A DNA stretch of 64,000 nt from Oenococcus kitaharae DSM 17330 (GTDB taxonomy: Bacteria > Bacillota > Bacilli > Lactobacillales > Lactobacillaceae): contig NZ_CM001398.1 of NCBI RefSeq assembly GCF_000241055.1, positions 1,537,163-1,601,162 on the forward strand, given 5' to 3'. The translations under genes were made by a program, and so were the position numbers. Below the pieces are notes generated by a model. That model ran no database searches. It saw nothing but the letters and a program-made list of their open reading frames with translations, and was not told the DNA's origin. Positions within the stretch are counted from its first letter, which is position 1, and every line of letters starts with the position of its first letter. Shown piece by piece: positions 9,750-18,539 of the stretch.

Positions 9750-9805
9750 TAATAATCTCTCCTCCGCTTCTAGTTTCACCATGACAGTGAAAATAAAATT
9801 GCGTC

Positions 9806-9835
9806 ATTATATGCGCAGCAAAAGTCGAAAATCAA
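9806..9835 (-). promoter_or_regulatory. Promoter of upstream oppA paralog
   Basis: TTGATT (9830-9835) and TATAAT (9806-9811) are separated by 18 bases on the minus strand, the same arrangement and the same flanking GCGCA as at 7987-8016. Confidence 0.7.
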
Positions 9836-9946
9836 GTAATATGTCAGCTTTTCTAACAAAAAATACGTACTTTTCGTAGGCGTTTTTTGACCAAAAAAGC
9901 CCAAAAAACGCAAATGTAACCGCTTAAATATGACAATATTACAAAT

Positions 9947-9972
9947 AAAAAAGATTCTCACTGAGAACCTTT
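9947..9972 (-). terminator. Terminator of leuS
   Basis: A 9-bp stem with one mismatch (AAAG-TTCTC with GAGAA-CTTT) is followed on the minus strand by six T residues, just past the leuS stop. Confidence 0.7.
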
Positions 9973-9984
9973 GGATTGTCTAAC

Positions 9985-12417
9985 TTATTTCACGACAATA
10001 TTAATAATTTTTCCGGGAATCGCAATCACTTTAACAACCTGTTTGCCTGCTAATTGTTTTTTAACTTCCGCGTCTGCTCGAGCTAATTCAGCTAAATCCT
10101 GCGATGAAATTTTGACTGGGCTCGTAATTTTAGATCTAACATGCCCATTAATCTGCACAGCCATTTCAATTTGTTCCTCAGCCAAAGCCGAGGCATCATA
10201 AGTCGGCCAAGCAGCATAAGTAATCGTTTCCTGGTGACCCATCCGCTGCCACAGCTCTTCAGTTAGGTGCGGTGCGACTGGATTAAGCAGTTGTAAAAAG
10301 GCATCCATATATTTTTTAGGCAGCTGATCATCTTTAAAACATTCGTTGATAAAGACCATCATTTGCGAAATTGCGGTATTAAAATGCATAGCCGAATAAT
10401 CATCAGTCACTTTTTTAACTGTTTGGTTATAGATTTTGTCCAGTTTGCCATCATTTTCATCAACAATTGCCGGATTAATACCCTCTCCGTCATTTGTGAA
10501 AATACGCCAAACACGATCCAGATATCGACGAATACCCGCCAGACTATCGGTATTCCAGGGCTTGGATTGAGTCAGCGGCCCCATGAACATCTCATAGACA
10601 CGTAGTGCATCGGCACCATATTCAGCCACAATATCATCAGGATTAACCACATTGCCCTTGGATTTGGACATTTTTTCATGATTTTCGCCAAGAATCATGC
10701 CCTGATTGACTAATTTTTGGAATGGTTCTTTAGTAGGGACGACACCGATATCATATAAGAATTTATGCCAAAAACGTGCGTAAAGCAGATGCAAAACGGC
10801 ATGCTCAGCACCACCGACGTAAAGATCAACATTCATCCAATACTTCAATTTCGCTGGATCCGCGAGTACCTGTGCATTATGCGGATCAATATAACGCAAG
10901 AAATACCATGAGGAACCGGCCCATTGCGGCATCGTATTGGTCTCGCGGCGTCCGACGACACCGTCTTCCCGCGTTACTTTCAGCCATTCCGTATCGTTTG
11001 CCAAGGGTGATTCGCCATTGCCGGATGGTTTCATTTGTTCTTGATTTAGATGCGGCAGACGCAAAGGCAGCTGATCTTCGGGGACTAAGGTCTGAGTGCC
11101 GTCTTCCCAATGAATCACAGGAATAGGCTCGCCCCAATAGCGCTGACGCGAAAAAATCCAATCGCGTAGTTTGTAATTCACCTGTTGATGACCGACTTTA
11201 TTCTCCTGCAGCCAATCGATCGCTTTAGCAATCGCACTTTTTTTGTCCAAACCATCTAAAAAGCCAGAATTGACATGCAGGCCATCCCCTGTATAAGCTT
11301 CTTTTTCAATATCACCGCCAGCAATGACCGCTTTAATCGGCAGATGAAACTTTTTAGCAAAATCATAATCACGCGTATCGTGTGCCGGCACAGCCATGAT
11401 GGCACCCGTACCATAACTAGAAAGCACATAATCAGCAATCCAAATTGGTAATTTTTCTCCGTTAATCGGGTTAATCCCATAGGCGCCCGTGAAGACACCA
11501 GTCTTTTCTTTGGATAAATCGGTTCGTTCCAAATCGGACTTAGAGGCAATCTTAGCCTGGTATGCAGCCACTGCGTCTTTTTGCCCGTCAGTCGTAATTT
11601 GTGCAACCAGCGGGTGCTCGGGAGCTAGAACCATATAAGTAGCACCGAAAAGCGTATCGGGTCGAGTCGTGTAAACTTCGACTTGTGCGTTTTTATTGCC
11701 ATCAACTGCAAAAAAGACTGAAGCACCAACCGACTTGCCAATCCAATTACGCTGCTGTTCTTTAATCGCTTCGGGCCAGTCCAAATCGTCTAAATCGCTA
11801 AGAAGCCGGTCAGCATATTTGGTAATTCTTAAGACCCACTGACGCATAGGCACACGGTAGACAGGATAGCCGCCACGCTCCGTCTTGCCGTCAATGACTT
11901 CCTCGTTAGCGACAACACTGCCGCCTCCTGGAAAATCAGGCGCCCAATTGACCATGACTTTGTCTTCGTAGGCTAGGCCCTTTTTATAAAGCTGTTCAAA
12001 GATCCATTGAGTCCATTTATAGTATTCAGGATCAGTGGTATTGATTTCACGATCCCAATCATATGAAAAACCCAGAGATTTAATCTGTGTCTTGAAGTGT
12101 TTGATATTTTCATTCGTAAAATCAGCCGGATTGTGCCCAGTCTTGATCGCATATTGTTCAGCTGGCAGGCCAAAAGCGTCCCAGCCCATTGGCTGAAGCA
12201 CGTTAAAGCCCAGCATCCGTTTAAAACGTGCCATAATGTCTGTTGCTGTATAAGATTCCGGATGGCCAACATGCAGCCCCTGTCCAGAAGGATACGGGAA
12301 CATGTTCATAACATAATATTTTTTCTTGCCGGAACTTTCCGGAGCCGTTTTGAAGGTCTTATGCTCATCCCAATAGTTTTGCCACTTTTTTTCAATGGCT
12401 TTGTGATCGTAGCTCAT
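9985..12417 (-). CDS. leuS: Leucyl-tRNA synthetase
   Basis: This class I aminoacyl-tRNA synthetase charges tRNA-Leu in the cytoplasm. The HIGH-type motif lies in [17 protein letters not shown] near residue 42, and KMSKSKGN is near residue 577. The CP1 editing domain lies between them ([20 protein letters not shown]), and the C-terminal anticodon-binding domain follows. The 810-residue length is that of bacterial LeuRS. GAGAGGAA precedes the ATG. Expression is expected to respond to uncharged tRNA-Leu through the upstream T-box leader. Confidence 0.98.
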   Translation of the reverse strand: MSYDHKAIEKKWQNYWDEHKTFKTAPESSGKKKYYVMNMFPYPSGQGLHVGHPESYTATDIMARFKRMLGFNVLQPMGWDAFGLPAEQYAIKTGHNPADFTNENIKHFKTQIKSLGFSYDWDREINTTDPEYYKWTQWIFEQLYKKGLAYEDKVMVNWAPDFPGGGSVVANEEVIDGKTERGGYPVYRVPMRQWVLRITKYADRLLSDLDDLDWPEAIKEQQRNWIGKSVGASVFFAVDGNKNAQVEVYTTRPDTLFGATYMVLAPEHPLVAQITTDGQKDAVAAYQAKIASKSDLERTDLSKEKTGVFTGAYGINPINGEKLPIWIADYVLSSYGTGAIMAVPAHDTRDYDFAKKFHLPIKAVIAGGDIEKEAYTGDGLHVNSGFLDGLDKKSAIAKAIDWLQENKVGHQQVNYKLRDWIFSRQRYWGEPIPVIHWEDGTQTLVPEDQLPLRLPHLNQEQMKPSGNGESPLANDTEWLKVTREDGVVGRRETNTMPQWAGSSWYFLRYIDPHNAQVLADPAKLKYWMNVDLYVGGAEHAVLHLLYARFWHKFLYDIGVVPTKEPFQKLVNQGMILGENHEKMSKSKGNVVNPDDIVAEYGADALRVYEMFMGPLTQSKPWNTDSLAGIRRYLDRVWRIFTNDGEGINPAIVDENDGKLDKIYNQTVKKVTDDYSAMHFNTAISQMMVFINECFKDDQLPKKYMDAFLQLLNPVAPHLTEELWQRMGHQETITYAAWPTYDASALAEEQIEMAVQINGHVRSKITSPVKISSQDLAELARADAEVKKQLAGKQVVKVIAIPGKIINIVVK

Positions 12418-12444
12418 AAATTCCTCTCATTTCTTGGATGCCAA

Positions 12445-12628
12445 ACAAAAAATCCGCCTGTAAATAATCACAGGACGGATTTTCCGCGGTACCACCTGAA
12501 TTCGCTGACGCGCACTCAATATTTTAATTAGTCTACCCTCAGCCGAGTTCGATTTTCGAACATGCAGACTCGCAATAACCGTCTGCTCCCTGTAATGCTT
12601 TCAAATCTAATACTGCTAATTGCTTTTC
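12445..12628 (-). promoter_or_regulatory. T-box leader of leuS
   Basis: The minus-strand leader holds the conserved T-box core AGGTGGTACCGCGG at 12484-12497. It is followed by an intrinsic terminator at about 12451-12482 (AATCCG-CCTGT pairing with ACAGG-CGGATT, then a T run). Further upstream are the Stem I hairpins GCAGAC/GTCTGC and GTTCGA/TCGAAC. A CTC triplet after the second hairpin is a possible Leu specifier, but the specifier loop was not folded. A TATAAT box lies at about 12630, beside the end of metK. The known mechanism is antitermination when uncharged tRNA-Leu binds. Confidence 0.9.
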
Positions 12629-12636
12629 ATTATAAC

Positions 12637-13803
12637 TTACTTTTCAATCAAAGCCTTGATTTTATCAACCTGATCCAATTTTTCCCATGGCAAATCAAGA
12701 TCTGAACGCCCAAAGTGGCCAAATGTTGCTGTCTGCAAATAAATCGGCCGGCGCAGATCAAGCTGGTTAATAATAGCTAGCGGCCGAAAATCAAATAACT
12801 GATCAATAATTGCGTAAATTTGATCCAATGGCACTTTTTCAGTGCCGAAGGTATCAAGATTAATCGAGACCGGTTGAGCAACACCAATTGCATAACCAAC
12901 CTGAATTTCCAATTGTTCCGCCAAACCGGCTGCAACCAAGTTTTTAGCAACGTAGCGGGCATAATAAGCACCAGAACGGTCCACTTTAGTAGCATCTTTA
13001 CCAGAAAAAGCACCGCCGCCATGATGTGCAGCACCACCATAAGTATCGACAATAATTTTACGTCCGGTCAAGCCAGAATCAGCTTGAGGGCCGCCCAAAG
13101 ACCACAGCCCAGCCGGATTAATAAAGAATTTAGTATTTTCATCAACCAGTTCAGTGGGCAGAACCGGTGCAATCACATCTTCTGTGATCCGTGCACGTAA
13201 ATCTTCAAGCTCGATTCCTTCGATATGCTGAGCCGATAAAACAACCGCAGAAATGCGTTTCGGTTTGCCATCATCCCCATATTCGACGGACACCTCTCCT
13301 TTTCCATCAGGACGCAGATAACTGGCAGAACCGCCCTTTTGACGAACAATTTTTAATTGCTTCATCAATTTATGTGATAACTGCAGGGCTAACGGAATAT
13401 AATCGCTAGTCTCATTATCGGCATAACCATAAATAATCCCCTGGTCACCTGCGCCGAGCTGATCCGGGTCATCATCTGCCTGACTAACAGCTTTGGAAAT
13501 TTCTTTTGATTGTTCTACGATTTGATTGGAGATGTTGACCGAATCATAGGTGAAACCAAGTTTTGGTTCGACGTAACCAATATTTTTGATCGTCTGAGTC
13601 GCAATTTCGCGGACATTGACATAAGCTGTGGTCGATAGTTCTCCAAAAATCGACACATTGCCTGTCGAAACCGTGACTTCAATCGCGCTTCTCGCCATTG
13701 GATCTTGTTTTAGAACTTCGTCTAAAATCGCATCGGCGATTTGGTCGGCAACTTTATCCGGATGCCCAACAGCAACGGACTCGCTAGTAAAAAATTTTCT
13801 CAT
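12637..13803 (-). CDS. metK: S-adenosylmethionine synthetase
   Basis: This enzyme makes S-adenosylmethionine from methionine and ATP. Family motifs are GHPDKVADQ near residue 17, [11 protein letters not shown] near residue 118 and the lysine/aspartate-bearing [16 protein letters not shown] near residue 262. The 388-residue length is typical. Its leader has a SAM-type riboswitch, consistent with feedback by the product. Confidence 0.97.
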   Translation of the reverse strand: MRKFFTSESVAVGHPDKVADQIADAILDEVLKQDPMARSAIEVTVSTGNVSIFGELSTTAYVNVREIATQTIKNIGYVEPKLGFTYDSVNISNQIVEQSKEISKAVSQADDDPDQLGAGDQGIIYGYADNETSDYIPLALQLSHKLMKQLKIVRQKGGSASYLRPDGKGEVSVEYGDDGKPKRISAVVLSAQHIEGIELEDLRARITEDVIAPVLPTELVDENTKFFINPAGLWSLGGPQADSGLTGRKIIVDTYGGAAHHGGGAFSGKDATKVDRSGAYYARYVAKNLVAAGLAEQLEIQVGYAIGVAQPVSINLDTFGTEKVPLDQIYAIIDQLFDFRPLAIINQLDLRRPIYLQTATFGHFGRSDLDLPWEKLDQVDKIKALIEK

Positions 13804-13828
13804 TATTAAAATTCTCTTTCCAACAAAA

Positions 13829-13936
13829 ACAGACCGCAGGGCCTGTCTAGACCCTATCGTTTACCACAGGGGCACCTTACCAGAGCAGGTTGCCGGCAGA
13901 TTATCGGGTGGTATCCCTAGCTGCACTCAAAATAGG
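13829..13936 (-). promoter_or_regulatory. SAM-I (S-box) type riboswitch of metK, variant
   Basis: Read on the minus strand, CCTAT and ATAGG can form P1. GCAG/CTGC and GGG/CCC form a two-part P2 with a GATAAT bulge in the kink-turn position. The P2 loop TACCA can pair with TGGTA after the GGTGCC element, like the S-box pseudoknot. The hallmark CCGGCAACC is present. A terminator hairpin ACAGGCC/GGTCTGT with a T run follows at 13829-13846. Between GGTGCC and P1 there is too little sequence for a usual P4, so it may be a SAM-I/IV-like compact form. Ligand is inferred from the gene and the core motif. Confidence 0.75.
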
Positions 13937-13976
13937 TTTAACTGTTAATGTTAATTAAAGTGTAGCGAATTTCATT

Positions 13977-13982
13977 TATAAT
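13977..13982 (+). promoter_or_regulatory. -10 box for a probable leaderless transcript
   Basis: A perfect TATAAT ends 5 bases before the first ATG (13988) of the downstream gene, so transcription would begin at or inside the start codon. No ribosome binding site is present. The -35 region is weak. Confidence 0.5.
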
Positions 13983-13987
13983 TGCTA

Positions 13988-14794
13988 ATGATGGATTCAA
14001 AAAATTTGAAAAAGAATTTAGCCCATACAGATGCAGCCGCAAGCAGTTCGATGATTTCAGCATCTGTGAGAAACAGCCGCTTCAAGGGCCGAATATTCCC
14101 TTTGTTAATGACTTTATTGGCTTTTAATACAGCTTGGTGGCACTATTCCGATATTAATCAGAATGTTAGTCAGCTGTTTGTAAAAAATGGTACTACCTGG
14201 CTTTTGCTCTTTTATACAGTACTGATTGCACTGGCATTTTTTGCCAGCTTTAGTCAAAACAGCTTTAGGTTCTCTGGTGTAGTGTTGACTATTTTATCGG
14301 GTCTGCCAATCCTTTTCATAGGGAATCGATTGGATTCTCATATTTCCGAACTGCTGCTTCTCATTTCAGCTTTCCTGTTGCTGCTGCAGATTCATGCTTT
14401 TAATCTGAAGTCTGTGTATGGTATGCTCGCTTTTTCCTTTATGGCCGGAGCGGCCGTCCCAACAGCTATCTTCTGTTTGCAAAATGGTCACGTTAATCGT
14501 GCATTTCTGTACTCTTTGATTCCGCTCAGTATGACTTTCGCCTTCTTCTTAACACCGATTTTCATCCCTAAAGGCTTATTTAAAAGCGTTTTGTCAATGC
14601 TGATCGGCCTAGCCTTAATTATTTATACGCTCACGGAAGCTGTCAACGTTTGGTTTTTCTTAAATCTCCTGGTGTTACTGCTCACTTGGGCTATATTTAT
14701 TAATTTAAAACTGAAAGCTAAATATCATTTATCCATATATCTCACTATGATGTTTCTATCTATTTTGTTCTTGACAGCACAGATGAGCCTTTGA
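13988..14794 (+). CDS. Multi-pass membrane protein of unknown function
   Basis: I do not recognise this protein. It has about 268 residues: a polar N-terminal segment of about 35 residues rich in Ser, Ala and Lys, then about eight or nine hydrophobic helices with short loops. No enzymatic or transport motif stands out. Two adjacent ATGs (13988, 13991) are possible starts, and neither has a Shine-Dalgarno site; an exact TATAAT just upstream suggests a leaderless mRNA. It ends against the convergent HAD gene with almost no gap. Confidence 0.75.
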   Translation: MMDSKNLKKNLAHTDAAASSSMISASVRNSRFKGRIFPLLMTLLAFNTAWWHYSDINQNVSQLFVKNGTTWLLLFYTVLIALAFFASFSQNSFRFSGVVLTILSGLPILFIGNRLDSHISELLLLISAFLLLLQIHAFNLKSVYGMLAFSFMAGAAVPTAIFCLQNGHVNRAFLYSLIPLSMTFAFFLTPIFIPKGLFKSVLSMLIGLALIIYTLTEAVNVWFFLNLLVLLLTWAIFINLKLKAKYHLSIYLTMMFLSILFLTAQMSL

Positions 14795-14795
14795 A

Positions 14796-15617
14796 TCAAT
14801 TAGCCAAGAGCAGTTTGTCAATCATGTCCAAAACACCATCGTGATTGTTGTCTAGATCAGTCTTCAAATTAATTTTGCGATGCATGGACGGATCCGCATT
14901 GGTCATCAAATAACCAGCAGGATAATTTTTCAGCATTTCCAAATCATTTTCATTATCGCCAAAAGCCACCACTTGGTCATCAGATACACCCCAGCGCTGC
15001 TGCAAATATCTGAGTCCGGTGGCTTTATTTGTATTGGCTGCCAAAACATCCACATTGCCAAAACCTGATCCAGTCGAATGAACCTCATCGCCAAAAACCT
15101 GTCGCAGTCGACGAACCTGTTTGACCACGTCAGCATTTTGCCATAAAAATGTGACCTCGAGGATCTTCTCACCCGCCTCCATCAATTTATCAATCTGTTT
15201 GATATCGTGGTACCATTCGGAAATCGTCTTAATCAATTCAGGGGTCGCGTGGTTGGACACATATGATCGGTATAGCCCGGTCAAAATAACAAAATTGCCT
15301 TCGGAATCCGGATTTTCAGCATTCCAAGTAATGACCTTCTGAATCTGGTCATCAGATAGAAAAGCCGCGTGCACAAGGGTATCTTGATCGTATGAAGCAG
15401 CGCCGTTGGAAGAAACATAATTAATCTGGTAACCGCGCTCTAAAATCGGTTGGAAAATCGACCGAAGATGAGAAAATTTATTTCCAGAAGCCGCAACAAA
15501 TTTAATATCACGTTTCTGCATTTCATCCAATTGTTCGCAGAAACGGTCAATATCGTAATTTTTATCGTCACTTAAAAAAGTGCCATCCATGTCGCTTGCA
15601 ATAATTTTTAAATTCAT
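14796..15617 (-). CDS. HAD-superfamily Cof-type sugar phosphatase
   Basis: This cytoplasmic phosphatase probably acts on sugar phosphates or related metabolites. Motif I is DMDGT near residue 8 with the nucleophile Asp, motif II is the AASG segment near residue 42, and motif IV is GDNENDLEML near residue 218. The large alpha/beta cap between them defines the Cof (IIB) group. The start at 15617 is set by GGAGGTG; an earlier in-frame start at 15629 would include that site. A paralog lies at 49282-50106. Substrate is unknown. Confidence 0.88.
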   Translation of the reverse strand: MNLKIIASDMDGTFLSDDKNYDIDRFCEQLDEMQKRDIKFVAASGNKFSHLRSIFQPILERGYQINYVSSNGAASYDQDTLVHAAFLSDDQIQKVITWNAENPDSEGNFVILTGLYRSYVSNHATPELIKTISEWYHDIKQIDKLMEAGEKILEVTFLWQNADVVKQVRRLRQVFGDEVHSTGSGFGNVDVLAANTNKATGLRYLQQRWGVSDDQVVAFGDNENDLEMLKNYPAGYLMTNADPSMHRKINLKTDLDNNHDGVLDMIDKLLLAN

Positions 15618-15751
15618 GCGCACCTCCAAAAATATATCGAATTATTTTAACACACGAGGTCGCGATTAATAAAAGTGTCCATGAATTAAAAAGTTTTCAG
15701 ATATTGCCTTTAAGATCGAACATTTGTTCGTATTTATTCTAATATAATAGC

Positions 15752-16003
15752 ATGGATGCAAAAATAATTAGTAATCAAGGCAGGATCATTTATGATGACC
15801 AAGATGAGAATAAGCTGATTGCCTATTATCATTTAAATGACTACTTTATGTCGCATCCAATAGGCCCAAAGACCGCGGATGCTTTCTACCCGGACTTCAG
15901 TCAGGATTCCTGGATTTTGAAATACCCAAGTATCATTGAACGATATGCCCAGCCTGCTTTGGTAGAACGCCTGCACCGGCTCCAGCACAACAACCTTTCC
16001 TAA
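15752..16003 (+). CDS. Small hypothetical protein (83 residues)
   Basis: I do not recognise this small soluble protein. It is rich in Tyr, Asp, His and Pro (IAYYHLNDYF, FYPDFSQDSW) and has no membrane segment. There is no ribosome binding site. Overlapping TAATAT (15740-15745) and TATAAT (15743-15748) boxes sit directly before the ATG, so if expressed it may be leaderless. It lies between a divergent HAD gene and a candidate small RNA. Confidence 0.5.
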   Translation: MDAKIISNQGRIIYDDQDENKLIAYYHLNDYFMSHPIGPKTADAFYPDFSQDSWILKYPSIIERYAQPALVERLHRLQHNNLS

Positions 16004-16040
16004 TTGACAGCAGCTACTCATGCATTGTGCTAATATAGCT

Positions 16041-16055
16041 TTGTAAGCGCTTGCT
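16041..16055 (+). promoter_or_regulatory. Predicted CcpA (cre) site
   Basis: TTGTAAGCGCTTGCT matches every fixed position of the cre consensus WTGNAANCGNWNNCW. It covers the predicted start point of the small RNA transcript, a position expected to give carbon catabolite repression. The extended -10 TGCTAATAT lies just before it at 16028-16036. Confidence 0.6.
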
Positions 16056-16152
16056 AATTTGTCGAACAAACACTTACAGTTTCAATTCAATTTAATGCTT
16101 GACCCGTAAGAATCAGTTCTAAAACTGTCCCTTCACTTCTTACGGGTTTTTA
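16043..16152 (+). ncRNA. Candidate small regulatory RNA
   Basis: An extended -10 (TGCTAATAT) predicts a start near 16043, and an 11-bp perfect terminator stem with a T run ends at about 16152, giving an RNA of about 110 nt with no credible reading frame. Its 5' part can fold through TGTAAG/CTTACA and TTTGT/ACAAA, and the terminator loop holds a CAGTT/AACTG hairpin. I do not match it to 6S, SRP RNA or tmRNA. The neighbour 15752-16003 reads in the same direction, so a long 3' UTR is the alternative. Confidence 0.45.
16102..16152 (+). terminator. Strong plus-strand terminator
   Basis: ACCCGTAAGAA pairs perfectly with TTCTTACGGGT across a 24-base loop, and TTTTT follows only on the plus strand. 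It therefore serves the upstream plus-strand transcript, not the minus-strand nuclease gene beyond it. Confidence 0.75.
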
Positions 16153-16163
16153 TTTGTTCTCAA

Positions 16164-17366
16164 TCAGGGCTCTGTCTTGGAATGCCTTTTGTGCTGATCC
16201 AAAGCCTGCTGTTCCGTCATTTGGATGACACGCGATTTATTCGTATTGCTGGGCATGGCATCCTCGCTATACCAATAGACTGGCGACCGGCCATCCCCTG
16301 TCACATAAACAATTCGCTGATGTGGATCGGCAGAGGTATTTGGGCTGGCAGCTGGTTTAGAAGAAGAGATCGCAGCGGCTTGAGAGCGGCCGTTGGGCAC
16401 CGTATTGACTGCCTGCCCGCTTTGATAATCCAGTTTGGCGTTCGGGCTTTGATTGTTGAGATACACAATCCTAGCATCGCCATTGCCCTCCTGCTCTTTT
16501 GCTGCATCCAATATAATAGGCAGCGTTCTTCCCTGACTATCAATACCGACATAAGCCAAGCGAACCTGTCGAGGCACCAGTTCACTGCCCTGATAAAGCG
16601 GCGTCACTTGGTAATCTAAATAATAATCAGGATGAAGAGACAACCAATTATCCAGACCCTCTTCATAAAAAAGCATTGAGTCAGTATTTTCGACATCAGT
16701 ACCAACATAATTGCCAGTATTCAGCCAGGCGGTCTCCGCCACTAAATTTCGTCCCTCATCGTTAAGACCGGAAAATTGATAGCCAACTAAATGACCGCGA
16801 TTCATCAGCCAAGCCATTTTCGTCTGGCCGTCGCTACTTCTATAGAAGAAACGATAATTATGCCAGCCCGCAGGATCATAATTTAAATATGGTTCTCTTT
16901 TCACGGCCGGTTCATCACTATTGCGTAATTGAATATGCGAATCGCGTGCACGCCCTAAAGCGTCCAAACTAGCCAGTTGTAGTTGTTTCTGATGACGAAA
17001 AGGCAAGGGTTTTTGGACAAAACCTTGAAAATCATGGTTTTCATCTTTGACAACGCTAACAACCGAGCTAGTGCTGGAGGCCGCCTGTGATGACGCTTGT
17101 TTACTCGCCTGAGATGAAGAGGATGCAGTGGAGGAAACGGTCGTCTCAGATGGATCAGCTTCTTGGCGAAACGCTGTCTGTGCGTGTCTATGCACAGCTT
17201 TATCGGAATGACCACCCGAAAATGCAGAAAAACTAAACGCAAGCAGGATTAAGCTTGCAAAAACAACCAGCCCTACATGAATCCGTCGAGCCTTCAAACC
17301 TGCTCTAAAGGCAGGCAGGCAGCAAAGGCCCAATACAACAATGGCAAACAGCAACAAAAACAGCAT
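16164..17366 (-). CDS. Membrane-anchored DNA/RNA non-specific endonuclease (EndA-like)
   Basis: This protein of 400 residues has two N-terminal membrane helices, a Ser/Ala/Gln-rich linker at about residues 75-105 and a C-terminal nuclease domain. The NRGHLVGYQFSG motif contains the catalytic His of the beta-beta-alpha metal nucleases and matches the DRGH motif of streptococcal EndA. It likely degrades extracellular DNA at the cell surface; EndA homologs also act in DNA entry. The start is placed at the ATG at 17366, 4 bases after AGGGGA; the neighbouring ATG at 17369 is too close to that site. Confidence 0.85.
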   Translation of the reverse strand: MLFLLLFAIVVLGLCCLPAFRAGLKARRIHVGLVVFASLILLAFSFSAFSGGHSDKAVHRHAQTAFRQEADPSETTVSSTASSSSQASKQASSQAASSTSSVVSVVKDENHDFQGFVQKPLPFRHQKQLQLASLDALGRARDSHIQLRNSDEPAVKREPYLNYDPAGWHNYRFFYRSSDGQTKMAWLMNRGHLVGYQFSGLNDEGRNLVAETAWLNTGNYVGTDVENTDSMLFYEEGLDNWLSLHPDYYLDYQVTPLYQGSELVPRQVRLAYVGIDSQGRTLPIILDAAKEQEGNGDARIVYLNNQSPNAKLDYQSGQAVNTVPNGRSQAAAISSSKPAASPNTSADPHQRIVYVTGDGRSPVYWYSEDAMPSNTNKSRVIQMTEQQALDQHKRHSKTEP

Positions 17367-17433
17367 CATTTCCCCTAATAAAAAAATTATGCACTTTTAT
17401 TAGCAGCTCGAGCAACAAAAAATATCAAAATAG

Positions 17434-18444
17434 TCAAGCCAAAAGCAGCTGAATTAGCAGAATCGCACAAAGTGCTTGAAAAATCAAGGTCAATAGGCCA
17501 TAGGCCAAATATTTCTGTCCGGAGGCTTTGATTGTCTGCCATTTCAAATTCAAACCGATACCCGCTAAATTGACAACACCGAAGAAACTTGAAACGGTTT
17601 TTGCACTGTCATTCACAAAATTCGGCAAAGACAAAAAAGAATTGATTAGGACAAAAACGATAAAAGTCATCACAAACCAAGGCACAGACACTTTTTTAAC
17701 TGCGCGAACAGCTGTCTCTTCTTCGCCCTGGCCCTGATCCTTTTTTGCCGCAATTCGAGCAAACACGAACACAACCACTGACAGCAGAATCACGCGCAGC
17801 ATCTTAAATAATGTCGCAAAAGTCACAACAGTCGGATTCACCAAGGCTGCAGTTCCAACAACTTGCCCGACAGACTGGACTGTCCCGCCAATCAAAGCTG
17901 AAATCAGCAAATTTTGCTGGCCGAACAGAACCGGACCCAGTACTGGCAAAGCAAATAGTAAAACGACCCCGCTCAAGGATACTGTGGCCACCGCTGTACG
18001 TCTTTGGTCATCATTGGCGCCAATGGCTGGAGCAACCGAGGCAATCGCACTTGATCCACAGACAGCGTTTCCGCTAGCCATCAGCATAGCTGATTTGCTT
18101 GGTACTTTGATTAAGCGTTGCCCGATCCACATGACAAACAAAATCGTGGCTGTCATCTGCAGCACAATAAAAATAACGCCTTGGATTCTCAAGGAAGCAA
18201 TTGTCCGCAAAGTAACGGTCAATCCCATCAAAGCAATACCAATTTCAATTGGGTACTTTTCAGCCCACTTCACGCCAGCTGACCACTTTGATCCCGTAAA
18301 AATCGTGTTGCCAACGATAATGCCCAGCAGCATAGCAATCGCTTCAGCACCCAAATTCGGCAAATATTGTGCCAAAAATCTTGCCGCAACAGACAAAATT
18401 AAGGTGAGGCAGATACCGTTGATCATGTTTCTTTTAATTCTCAT
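17434..18444 (-). CDS. YeiH/UPF0324-family membrane transporter
   Basis: This is a 10-helix membrane protein of about 336 residues matching the YeiH family of putative sulfate or small-anion exporters. The segment SGNAVCGSSAIASVAPAI in the middle is the family signature. The start at 18444 follows GGAG; the in-frame ATG at 18456 lacks one. A LysR-type gene is divergent from it, the usual arrangement for this family, and probably controls it. The true substrate is unproven. Confidence 0.85.
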   Translation of the reverse strand: MRIKRNMINGICLTLILSVAARFLAQYLPNLGAEAIAMLLGIIVGNTIFTGSKWSAGVKWAEKYPIEIGIALMGLTVTLRTIASLRIQGVIFIVLQMTATILFVMWIGQRLIKVPSKSAMLMASGNAVCGSSAIASVAPAIGANDDQRRTAVATVSLSGVVLLFALPVLGPVLFGQQNLLISALIGGTVQSVGQVVGTAALVNPTVVTFATLFKMLRVILLSVVVFVFARIAAKKDQGQGEEETAVRAVKKVSVPWFVMTFIVFVLINSFLSLPNFVNDSAKTVSSFFGVVNLAGIGLNLKWQTIKASGQKYLAYGLLTLIFQALCAILLIQLLLA

Positions 18445-18482
18445 AAAAAGCTCCAATAGCGTTATTTAAACATGAACATATT

Positions 18483-18507
18483 CATTTGTAAAATAAATGT
18501 TTATAAT
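18483..18507. promoter_or_regulatory. Dyad and promoter between YeiH and LysR genes
   Basis: CATTT (18483-18487) and AAATG (18495-18499) form a dyad with 7 bases between the arms, resembling a T-N11-A LysR box. TATAAT at 18502-18507 is the likely -10 of the LysR gene. The LysR protein probably binds here to regulate both directions. Confidence 0.45.
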
Positions 18508-18539
18508 GTTTACTATTAAATATTTTAATGGAAGTGACC

